8,597 nt of DNA, taken from positions 1 through 8,597 of the forward strand of contig CBDUQP010000129.1 of the NCBI GenBank assembly GCA_965369385.1, read 5' to 3'. Both the position numbers and the translations under genes were made by a program. The notes beneath the pieces are model-generated. The model was not told the DNA's origin and ran no database searches. It saw only the letters and a list, made by a program, of their open reading frames with translations. Below, in pieces: positions 1-5,216 of this stretch; positions within the stretch are counted from its first letter, which is position 1; every line of letters begins with the position of its first letter. The stretch comes from CBDUQP01 sp965369385 (lineage in GTDB: Bacteria; Planctomycetota; Phycisphaerae; SM23-33).

Positions 1-20
1 CAGGTATGCTCCAGAAACAC

Positions 21-26
21 CCTCCT
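21..26 (-). promoter_or_regulatory. Candidate Shine-Dalgarno of the next gene off the left edge
   Basis: Read on the minus strand this is AGGAGG, a strong ribosome-binding core, 36 bases beyond the stop of the MoaD-like gene. A second GGAG-type site follows a few bases on (about 9-12). No convincing start codon with good spacing lies inside the window, so the start would be just outside. This suggests the AOR-MoaD operon continues leftward. What the next gene encodes cannot be seen. Confidence 0.35.
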
Positions 27-34
27 AAATCATT

Positions 35-51
35 CCCCCCCCCCAAAAAAA
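35..51. repeat. C10-A7 homopolymer tract
   Basis: Ten consecutive C are followed by seven consecutive A on the plus strand, which is T7 then G10 in the direction of the MoaD-like operon. The tract lies between the MoaD-like stop and the candidate ribosome-binding site of the next gene. Such tracts are prone to slipped-strand length change and to sequencing error. As it is intergenic, a length change would alter spacing or mRNA structure rather than a reading frame. Confidence 0.6.
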
Positions 52-62
52 CGCTCCACTCG

Positions 63-287
63 TTATCCGCCGCCAACGGAGGGGAAGATGGATACCACCT
101 CGTCCGCGGTCAGTGTTTTGTCGATGGTGGCATAGTGGCCGTTGACGAGGAGTATTCCCAATTCATCCTTGGGAATACTCAACTCGTCAATAATAGCTTC
201 AATCGCAACGCCATCGGGGACAGTCATCGTGTCCTTCTTGAAGCGGTCCTGCCGGAACGTCGCGAATAATTTCACCTCTACATTCAT
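63..287 (-). CDS. MoaD/ThiS-family ubiquitin-like sulfur carrier protein
   Basis: A 74-residue protein that I assign to the MoaD/ThiS beta-grasp sulfur carriers. In this family the C-terminal Gly-Gly is adenylated by a MoeB/ThiF-type enzyme, made into a thiocarboxylate, and used to put the dithiolene sulfurs on molybdopterin. Visible support: the N-terminus MNVEVKLFATFR, a central LVNGHYA strand, and the tail IFPSVGGG. The tail ends in three glycines rather than the usual two. I chose ATG at 287 because the protein then begins at the conserved first strand. A GTG at 308 would add seven residues and overlap the AOR stop as GTGA, the classic coupling arrangement, so it is a real alternative. 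The gene lies 17 bases after the leftward AOR and is surely co-transcribed, which suggests it serves the tungsten- or molybdenum-pterin cofactor of that enzyme. It could instead feed another sulfur pathway, but the neighbour argues against that. Confidence 0.85.
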   Translation of the reverse strand: MNVEVKLFATFRQDRFKKDTMTVPDGVAIEAIIDELSIPKDELGILLVNGHYATIDKTLTADEVVSIFPSVGGG

Positions 288-304
288 AAGATAATCGGCC
301 CTTC

Positions 305-2104
305 TCACGCAAGCTGGAGTTCAGCGAGCTTCTCTGGCGTCGGCACGCCGCCTTCATCCCAGCCGCGCTCCTTGTAATACTCAGGCAACAGTTGGTCGAG
401 ATGGTGAACCTGGCCCTTGGATGGTCCTTCAGGTATGGGATCATTCACCAGACGTGGAGGCAGCTTGTCCTCCGAAGCGTCTATGCCGGCCTTCATGTTG
501 AATACACGTTCGAGATTCCAAATACGCTCGCCGGTCTGGAGCATTTGTTCCTGGGTCAGCTTCTCACCCGTGAAGGCATTGAACATCTTCGTGTAGGCAT
601 CCAGCCCAATTGCAAACGAAGTGAACAGGCAGAGTCCCAGCGAATCGATCACAGCCGTCGTATCCTGGAACGCCTTAACCCAAAACGCCTTGCCGTCGAT
701 GGCGTAAGGATCCAGCTTTTCGGGAATGCCCAGAATTTCGGGGGATATCATGTAACCACGCACATGACAGCCGCCGCGGTTTGTAGTCGCATATTGCAGC
801 CCGTGACCTTGAATGCCTCTGGGGTCGTATGCGGGCATTTCCAGCTTCTTAACCGACATCGAAAGCTCAGCCGCGCCGTAGCTCTCCGCCAGTCGATACG
901 AACCCCACGCCAGCTTCGCACCCAGGCCCTCGGCTGCTCCCATCTTGCGGGTCCATTCGATGATCGCTTCACTCGAACCGAACTCCAACGGCGGACCGTC
1001 CACTTCTTCAGGTTTGATGAGGCCCTTTTCGACCAGCTCCATAGCGCAGGCGATGGTCGCACCGGCAGAGATTGTATCCAGTCCGTATTCGTTGCACAGG
1101 TTGTTGGCTTTGATGACCGATGCCAGATCGTCCACTCCGCAATCCGCTCCATATGACCAGATTGTTTCGTATTCAGGGCCTTCACCCTCTACGCCATCGA
1201 CTTTGCTCAGGCGGCCGCACGCGATTGGGCATCCGAAACACGCGGTATTTTTGACGAGATATTTCTCAGCCAGCGTTTCGCCGGAAGTTTTGTCGGCAGT
1301 TTCGAAATACGCCTTTTGGAAGTTCCTGGTCGGATATGCGCCGTGTTCGTTGATGACGTTTACGAGAACTGATGTTCCGTATGTCGGCAGGCCTGTTCCG
1401 GTGACGTCATTTTCCTTCAGGGCGGTGCGAATCCCTTTCATGAGTTCCTTGGTATCTTCCGCGCTGGCGACCGGCGTAATTTTGCCGGTACCGCGCACGA
1501 CGACGGCTTTCAGGTTCTTGCTGCCCATAACCGCACCAACGCCAGATCGCCCAGCGGCGCGGTATTTGTCATTCATAATGCTGGCGATTCTGGAGAGCTT
1601 CTCGCCGGCAGGGCCAATCACTGCGACCCTGGCCTTGGGATCGCCGACTTCTTCCACCAGGCCGTCGGTGCTCTCGCCAACCAGCTTGCCCCAATACTTG
1701 CTGGCATCTCTCAGCTCCACCTTATCGTCATTGATGCAGAGGTAGACGGGGCTGGCGGCCTTGCCCTCGAAGATAATCAGATCGTAGCCGGCGTTCTTCA
1801 GTTCCCGGCCCCAGAATCCGCCGGAGTTCGACGAGGCGATAGTCCCGCTTTGTGGCGATTTCGTGACCACCATGTATCGGGCTGCGGTGGGGGCACTTGT
1901 GCCCGTCAGCGGACCAGTGACGAAAAGGAGCTTGTTTGCAGGGTCTAGCGCGTCGATCTGCGGGTCGATTTCCTGTGAGAGGATGTATGTGCCCAGGCCG
2001 CGGCCGCCGATGAACTTCCTGGCGATGTCCAGATCCAGATCCTCTTTGGAGACTGTCGCGTTGGTAAGATTGACTCTTAAGAGCTTTCCGCAATATCCGG
2101 ACAT
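305..2104 (-). CDS. aor: Aldehyde ferredoxin oxidoreductase, tungsten-pterin type
   Basis: A 599-residue AOR-family enzyme, close in length to Pyrococcus furiosus AOR (605). The family oxidises aldehydes to carboxylic acids with ferredoxin as acceptor, using a tungsten bis-pterin and one [4Fe-4S] cluster in the cytoplasm. Seen in the sequence: N-terminal domain at about 1-205 with FIGGRGLGT (31-39) and AAGRSGVGAVMGSKNLKA (183-200), both pterin-cradle signatures; CFGCPIACGR with Cys289, 292 and 296; and the fourth cluster ligand Cys492 in DSLGLC (487-492), a DxxGL(C/D) motif. The first such motif is NEYGLD (338-343), with Asn for the usual Asp. Glu313 and His447 appear to match the residues near tungsten in the Pyrococcus enzyme (Glu313, His448). 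The start is fixed by AGGAG eight bases upstream. A MoaD-like gene follows in the same operon, and a divergent paralogue lies across the intergenic space. The aldehyde substrate cannot be told from sequence. Tungsten rather than molybdenum is inferred from the family. Confidence 0.95.
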   Translation of the reverse strand: MSGYCGKLLRVNLTNATVSKEDLDLDIARKFIGGRGLGTYILSQEIDPQIDALDPANKLLFVTGPLTGTSAPTAARYMVVTKSPQSGTIASSNSGGFWGRELKNAGYDLIIFEGKAASPVYLCINDDKVELRDASKYWGKLVGESTDGLVEEVGDPKARVAVIGPAGEKLSRIASIMNDKYRAAGRSGVGAVMGSKNLKAVVVRGTGKITPVASAEDTKELMKGIRTALKENDVTGTGLPTYGTSVLVNVINEHGAYPTRNFQKAYFETADKTSGETLAEKYLVKNTACFGCPIACGRLSKVDGVEGEGPEYETIWSYGADCGVDDLASVIKANNLCNEYGLDTISAGATIACAMELVEKGLIKPEEVDGPPLEFGSSEAIIEWTRKMGAAEGLGAKLAWGSYRLAESYGAAELSMSVKKLEMPAYDPRGIQGHGLQYATTNRGGCHVRGYMISPEILGIPEKLDPYAIDGKAFWVKAFQDTTAVIDSLGLCLFTSFAIGLDAYTKMFNAFTGEKLTQEQMLQTGERIWNLERVFNMKAGIDASEDKLPPRLVNDPIPEGPSKGQVHHLDQLLPEYYKERGWDEGGVPTPEKLAELQLA

Positions 2105-2112
2105 GATTGAAA

Positions 2113-2117
2113 CTCCT
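2113..2117 (-). promoter_or_regulatory. Shine-Dalgarno of the leftward AOR
   Basis: AGGAG on the minus strand, with an eight-base spacer to the ATG at 2104. It supports that start over any internal one. Confidence 0.8.
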
Positions 2118-2151
2118 ATATAAGAGGATGTTAGCTGTTATCCTGTGGAGC

Positions 2152-2168
2152 ACAGATACTCGATCTGT
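2152..2168. promoter_or_regulatory. Dyad ACAGAT-N5-ATCTGT, possible operator
   Basis: Perfect six-base arms (2152-2157 and 2163-2168) around five bases form a 17-bp dyad typical in size for a dimeric helix-turn-helix repressor. It lies just downstream of the proposed -10 of the leftward AOR and upstream of its ribosome-binding site, where a bound protein would block transcription. It could equally be a small hairpin in the 5' leader. No regulator gene is visible in the window. Confidence 0.4.
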
Positions 2169-2176
2169 ACCAATTT

Positions 2177-2203
2177 ACTATACTGTTCTAGCTGATTTTA
2201 CAA
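2177..2203 (-). promoter_or_regulatory. Candidate sigma70-type promoter of the leftward AOR
   Basis: On the minus strand TTGTAA (2198-2203) and TATAGT (2177-2182) are separated by 15 bases. The -10 matches consensus at five of six positions, the -35 at four, and the spacer is short. The predicted transcript would start near 2170, giving a leader of about 65 bases that contains the 2152-2168 dyad. The -35 falls inside the loop of the 2191-2216 dyad, so a protein bound there could compete with polymerase. Confidence 0.35.
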
Positions 2204-2216
2204 TCTCTGAATCAGC
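2191..2216. promoter_or_regulatory. Dyad GCTGATT-N12-AATCAGC
   Basis: Perfect seven-base inverted arms at 2191-2197 and 2210-2216, separated by 12 bases that contain the proposed -35 of the leftward AOR. The arm spacing fits two half-sites about two helical turns apart, as for a dimeric regulator. It is the second dyad around this promoter. A regulatory role is inferred from position only. Confidence 0.35.
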
Positions 2217-2280
2217 GCCGGCTACGATGAACCGGGGCGTATTGGCGGATATTGAGGAAAGCGGGGCCGGTTTTTGGTCG

Positions 2281-2292
2281 ATTGTCGACAAT
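2281..2292. promoter_or_regulatory. Perfect 12-bp palindrome ATTGTCGACAAT
   Basis: A gapless self-complementary 12-mer in the middle of the divergent intergenic region. It overlaps the proposed -35 (TTGTCG, 2282-2287) of the rightward AOR. Palindromes of this kind are common binding sites for dimeric repressors. There is only one copy, so chance is not excluded. Confidence 0.35.
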
Positions 2293-2309
2293 GATAACTG
2301 TATTATAGG
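2282..2309 (+). promoter_or_regulatory. Candidate promoter of the rightward AOR
   Basis: TTGTCG (2282-2287) and TATAGG (2304-2309), 16 bases apart, each matching the sigma70 consensus at four of six positions. An overlapping TATTAT (2301-2306) is an alternative -10. The sequence around it, AACTGTATTATAG followed by GTATTGG, resembles that around the proposed leftward promoter, AACAGTATAG followed by TAAATTGG, each read toward its own AOR gene. If correct, the leader would be about 330 bases and would contain the 2405-2586 element. The evidence is weak. Confidence 0.25.
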
Positions 2310-2337
2310 TATTGGCGTGAATACTTCAAGAATACAG
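2298..2337. repeat. Nested inverted repeats in the AOR intergenic region
   Basis: Outer arms CTGTATT (2298-2304) and AATACAG (2331-2337) enclose inner arms GTATT (2309-2313) and AATAC (2320-2324) around GGCGTG, so the whole 40 bases can fold as one interrupted hairpin. It overlaps the proposed -10 of the rightward AOR. It could be an operator array or a structure at the 5' end of that mRNA. Confidence 0.4.
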
Positions 2338-2404
2338 ATATGAATACGGACGTTGCCCGCTTGGGTTGATGCCATAAGGTCTGTCAAACAGTGGGCCATT
2401 GGTT

Positions 2405-2586
2405 AGCAGTCCGTTGAAAAATGGGTTTCGTAGCGAGTACGCGGAATTTCACCGAGCACCAAGGAATGAAAATGAAGGCAATTCGGGTGAATTGTCGAGT
2501 TTTCATGACGCAGACGCGCAGGTGAAAGGCCTGCCCGCCGAAGGAGGGCCCGTATGAAGCAGGAACAGCTTTTTCAACGGGCTGTT
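2405..2586. mobile_element. MITE-like 182-bp palindromic element
   Basis: Terminal inverted repeats of 17 bases (2405-2421 and 2570-2586, 15 of 17 matching) share the core CCGTTGAAAAA. Further inside, the halves keep pairing in the same order: TTTCACC (2447-2453) with GGTGAAA (2521-2527), ATGAAAA (2466-2472) with TTTTCAT (2500-2506), and CAATTC (2479-2484) with GAATTG (2489-2494) around a GGGT loop. The element therefore folds as one long interrupted hairpin. The right half also holds local hairpins, CCTGC/GCAGG (2530-2534/2559-2563) and AACAGC/GCTGTT (2564-2569/2581-2586). There is no transposase gene and no clear target-site duplication. It ends 46 bases before the ribosome-binding site of the rightward AOR. 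A MITE or other non-autonomous dispersed repeat is the best reading; a structured leader RNA is the alternative. Copy number elsewhere is unknown from this window. Confidence 0.6.
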
Positions 2587-2632
2587 GGGTAGAGTCGGTG
2601 ACGTGTGGAAGTGGTGAGCCTGCCTTAATCAC

Positions 2633-2638
2633 AGAGGA
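2633..2638 (+). promoter_or_regulatory. Shine-Dalgarno that sets the rightward AOR start
   Basis: AGAGGA lies seven bases before ATG 2646. It is too close to the alternative ATG at 2640 and downstream of the open GTG at 2598, so it selects 2646. The protein then begins MRGFFNRLLRINL, matching the family N-terminus. Confidence 0.75.
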
Positions 2639-2645
2639 AATGAGC

Positions 2646-4391
2646 ATGAGAGGTTTTTTCAATCGGCTGCTGAGGATCAATCTGGACAGCAAGACGCACT
2701 CCTACGAACCCATCGACGATTCGATTCTCGTCAGGACGCTGGGCGGCAAGGGGCTGGGCGTGCATCTGCTGACGACGGAGAACCCCGTCGGCGTCGAGCC
2801 GCTGTCGCCGGACAATCGCTTCATCATCACCGTCGGCCCGGCCACCGGCACCAATTTCTGGAGCCATTCGCGATTCGCGGTCTTTGCCAAGAGTCCAGCG
2901 ACCGGCGGTTTCATGGAATCCTATTGCGGAGGCAGCCTGGCGCCCAGGATTAAGGGATGCGGAATTGACGCCGTCGTTATCGAAGGGAAGTGCAGCGACC
3001 TGTCCTATCTGGTAATCGAAGAGAGCGGAGTTTCCTTCCTCGACGCGGCCGGCATGCAGGGCAAGGATGCGTACGAAACCGAAGCTGACCTGCTGGAGAA
3101 ATCTCCCGCCGGGGCGCGGGCTATGGTTATCGGGCCGGCCGGCGAGAGCAAATCCGCCATTGCGTGCGTAAAGTCCGACAAGTGGCGAAGCCTCGGGCGC
3201 GGCGGGATGGGGGCGATCCTTGGCGTGAAGAACGTGAAGGGGATCTCCTTTGCGGGCAAGAAGAAGGCTGAGCTGGCGGATCCTGATTTGCTCAAGAAGC
3301 TGACGAAAGAGATAGCCGACAAGCACGTGAATACGCCCGGTGCGCTTGGCTACAAGAAATTCGGCACGCCGATGCAGGTTGCGGTGGTCAACGGTGTGAA
3401 CTGTTTCCCCACTCGCTACTGGCAGAAGGGCCACTTTGACAAGTGGGAGAACCTTTCGGCGGCCTATATGCAGGAGAATTTTGAGGTCAAGGCCTGCGGA
3501 TGTCCCGCGTGTTTCCTGAAATGCACTAAGCTTTCGCGTCTCAAGCACGGCAGGCACGCCGGGCTGGAAGTGGAAGGGCCGGAATTCGAGACTATCTACG
3601 CCATCGGCGGGCTCAATGAGCTGGACAGTCTGGAAGAAGTTGCGTGGCTGAACGATATTTGCGACAGGCTCGGCATTGACACGATGAGTGCGGGCAATCT
3701 GTCGGCGTTTGCGGTGGAAGCCTACAAGCGGGGCAAGACCGATTTTGAGATCGATTACAACCAGCCGGACCGGATGGCGGAATTGTTCCGGATGATAGCG
3801 GCGGACGAGGGCCTCGGGGCGCTGCTGGGCAAGGGCATCAAGTATGCAGCGAAAGAGCTTGGGCTTGAGGATCTTGCGATTCACGTTAAGGGTCTGGAGC
3901 CTGCGGGCTTTGATCCTCGCGTGCTGAAGGGGATGGGGCTGTCTTACGCCACCAGTGCCCGCGGCGCGTGTCATCTGCGGGGAACGTTCTACAAGGCTGA
4001 GCTTTCCGGGCAGATGGACCCGGCCCAGATAGAGGGCAAGGCCGAGCTTCACGTGGACTACGAAGACCGGGCCGCCATCTTCGATTGCATGGTCCTGTGC
4101 AGGTTCTACAGGGATTTTCTGCAGTGGGAAGAACTGGCGATACTCATCGAGGCTACCACCGGGCTCAAGTGGAGTAAGCGGCAGCTGGAGATATTCGCCA
4201 ATGACATCACGCAGCAGACTCGCGCCTACAACACGCGTGAAGGCATCGGGCCGTCGACCGATACCCTGCCCAAGCGATTCCTGGAAGAGAAGACCGCAGA
4301 GGGTGCCTCGCTGACACGCGACGAGATTGAGACGATGGTGGCGGAGTATAACGCGATACGTGAGGCGCGGTCGGCCGAAGCGATGGAGTGA
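2646..4391 (+). CDS. Second AOR-family tungsten-type aldehyde oxidoreductase
   Basis: A 581-residue AOR-family protein, divergent in sequence from the leftward AOR although the signatures align. Seen: TLGGKGLGVHLL (31-42); SLGRGGMGAILGVKNVKG (182-199) in the pterin-binding N-terminal domain; cluster cysteines 286, 289 and 293 in CGCPACFLKC, with an extra Cys284; the fourth ligand Cys485; GPEFETIY with Glu315; and RGACHLRG with His443. The DxxGL(C/D) motifs are DRLGID (340-345) and DCMVLC (480-485), the latter with Val for Gly. It should be cytoplasmic and carry a metal bis-pterin and a [4Fe-4S] cluster, using ferredoxin or another low-potential carrier. It has no MoaD-like partner; the one across the intergenic region may serve both enzymes. 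The difference from the first AOR suggests another aldehyde substrate or carrier, but sequence alone does not name it. No strong rho-independent terminator follows; a weak GGGTA/TACCC hairpin is at 4427-4441. Confidence 0.93.
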   Translation: MRGFFNRLLRINLDSKTHSYEPIDDSILVRTLGGKGLGVHLLTTENPVGVEPLSPDNRFIITVGPATGTNFWSHSRFAVFAKSPATGGFMESYCGGSLAPRIKGCGIDAVVIEGKCSDLSYLVIEESGVSFLDAAGMQGKDAYETEADLLEKSPAGARAMVIGPAGESKSAIACVKSDKWRSLGRGGMGAILGVKNVKGISFAGKKKAELADPDLLKKLTKEIADKHVNTPGALGYKKFGTPMQVAVVNGVNCFPTRYWQKGHFDKWENLSAAYMQENFEVKACGCPACFLKCTKLSRLKHGRHAGLEVEGPEFETIYAIGGLNELDSLEEVAWLNDICDRLGIDTMSAGNLSAFAVEAYKRGKTDFEIDYNQPDRMAELFRMIAADEGLGALLGKGIKYAAKELGLEDLAIHVKGLEPAGFDPRVLKGMGLSYATSARGACHLRGTFYKAELSGQMDPAQIEGKAELHVDYEDRAAIFDCMVLCRFYRDFLQWEELAILIEATTGLKWSKRQLEIFANDITQQTRAYNTREGIGPSTDTLPKRFLEEKTAEGASLTRDEIETMVAEYNAIREARSAEAME

Positions 4392-4685
4392 GTCTTCGTA
4401 CGTACGCGCGAGAAGCAGGGATTTGTGGGTACCGAATACCCGGTCCTTCTTGATTCACAGGAACTTACAGATATTGCAATTCCAGAGATGTCGGATAGAA
4501 TTTCCCTCCATTCGTAGAGCACGTCAGAGTTCGTTGGGACTTATGGAAAGTTGTTTGGTGAGGAGTTTTTGTTGGAAGATAGGGGCTTGTGGGAATCGCC
4601 CGAGTGAGAATTGGGTGCTGGCTTGAAGCCGGTTTGAAATCTGCTGCTTAGAGTGGATAATGTTTGACGAGAGTAGACAAGAGAA
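4392..4685. other. Intergenic, no gene seen
   Basis: No convincing coding frame lies between the rightward AOR and the first integration fossil. The AOR stop is followed by a short palindrome CGTACGTACG (4397-4406) and a weak five-base hairpin (4427-4441) without a run of T. The rest has a less GC-rich, non-coding look. Confidence 0.5.
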
Positions 4686-4707
4686 AAGCCCGATTGCAGT
4701 CGGGCTT
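4686..4707 (-). terminator. Hairpin, terminator-like on the minus strand
   Basis: AAGCCCGA (4686-4693) and TCGGGCTT (4700-4707) form an eight-base perfect stem around a six-base loop. Read leftward it is followed by TTTTCTC, a modest U-tract; read rightward by TTAAC, too weak to terminate. It sits 39 bases before the first tRNA 3'-end fragment, an arrangement repeated at 5193-5216, so it may belong to the old integration module rather than to a local gene. Confidence 0.5.
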
Positions 4708-4712
4708 AACGG

Positions 4713-4967
4713 TTGCCAAGACAAAGCTTGACAGAACTTGACGATATGGGCCGTACTGGACTTGAACCGGGTACTGTAAGGCCTTGTGAATTAAAGCTGT
4801 TACAGGGGCTGCATGGAAAGGGTGGTGCAGAATCCGGTGCAGTTGGTGAGAGAGCACTTGGAGAGGAGGAGGGTCTGGGTATGGTCCTGGACGCTTGGCC
4901 ACGGCTTTCGGATAGGGCGAAGCTGGCGATTCGGGCGATGATCGAAGCATTGAGGTACAAGCAGTGA
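4713..4967 (+). pseudogene. Integrase C-terminal tail fossil, copy 1
   Basis: An open frame of 84 codons begins at TTG 4713, just after an in-frame TAA inside the 4686-4707 hairpin, and has no clear ribosome-binding site. Its early segment DDMGRTGLEPGTV is the translation of antisense tRNA T-arm sequence. Its end, LDAWPRLSDRAKLAIRAMIEAL (residues 59-80), follows a pattern I recall from C-terminal tails of planctomycete tyrosine recombinases whose genes end at tRNA attachment sites; that recollection is not checked. No catalytic Arg...His-x-x-Arg...Tyr core is visible upstream, so only the tail survives. The last 30 residues align without gaps to the last 30 of the frame at 5195-5518. Alternatives are a small real gene or chance, but the shared tail and tRNA link argue against chance. 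Confidence 0.5.
4747..4768 (-). other. tRNA 3'-end fragment 1 (attachment-site relic)
   Basis: On the minus strand GGTTCAAGTCCAGTACGGCC and the next two bases read as the T-loop (TTCAAGT), the 3' half of the T-stem (CCAGT) and a 3' acceptor strand (ACGGCCC plus A). The 5' half of the T-stem is only partly preserved, and no recognisable anticodon or D arm follows, so this is not a functional tRNA. Its parent would have begun GGGCCGT; the isotype is uncertain. Loss of the 5' part with a kept 3' end is what integration into a tRNA gene leaves behind. Confidence 0.5.
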
Positions 4968-5192
4968 GGTCGGTCAACGGAGAGGGTGGGATTCAATACT
5001 GCTGAGTTTTGTAAGGTCGTCAAACGTCTGTACTTAAGATTCAACACCAGCGATAGCAAAGACTTGGAGGCTCTCGTTGCTATACTATTCAAACACGATT
5101 TCTTACTGTCGTGACGCCTGTCGTGAGGGTATATTGAGGGCGCACGATTCTGGGTGGAGTGCGACTAACCAACGGTTCTCGCTGGTAGTCAC

Positions 5193-5216
5193 TCTTGCCT
5201 GCGACTTTAGGCAAGA
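5193..5216. repeat. Hairpin TCTTGCCT-N8-AGGCAAGA
   Basis: A perfect eight-base stem with an eight-base loop, 54 bases before the second tRNA 3'-end fragment. It occupies the same relative place as the 4686-4707 hairpin in the first module. There is no run of T on either side, so it is not a good terminator. It may be part of a recombination or attachment structure. Confidence 0.4.

Noticed and set aside
392..1745. Plus-strand frames opposite the leftward AOR (392-1156 and 945-1745)
   Set aside because: Both are antisense shadows of a well-supported AOR gene and show no family motif.
2239..2317. Direct repeat GTATTGGCG at 2239-2247 and 2309-2317
   Set aside because: Only nine bases, two copies 70 apart. 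Too short to separate from chance, and the second copy is better explained as part of the nested dyad.
2598..2645. GTG 2598 as start of the second AOR
   Set aside because: The extra 16 residues are not family-like, and AGAGGA is correctly spaced for ATG 2646.
2384..2692. Minus-strand frame of 102 codons across the palindromic element
   Set aside because: It runs through the whole inverted-repeat element and into the second AOR start. It has no good ribosome-binding site and no recognisable domain. The palindromic structure explains the sequence better than coding does.
2625..4052. Long minus-strand open frame of 475 codons
   Set aside because: It lies wholly antisense to the second AOR, whose motifs are unambiguous. 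The translation is rich in Arg, His and Pro without any recognisable domain, as expected of a shadow frame in GC-rich coding DNA.
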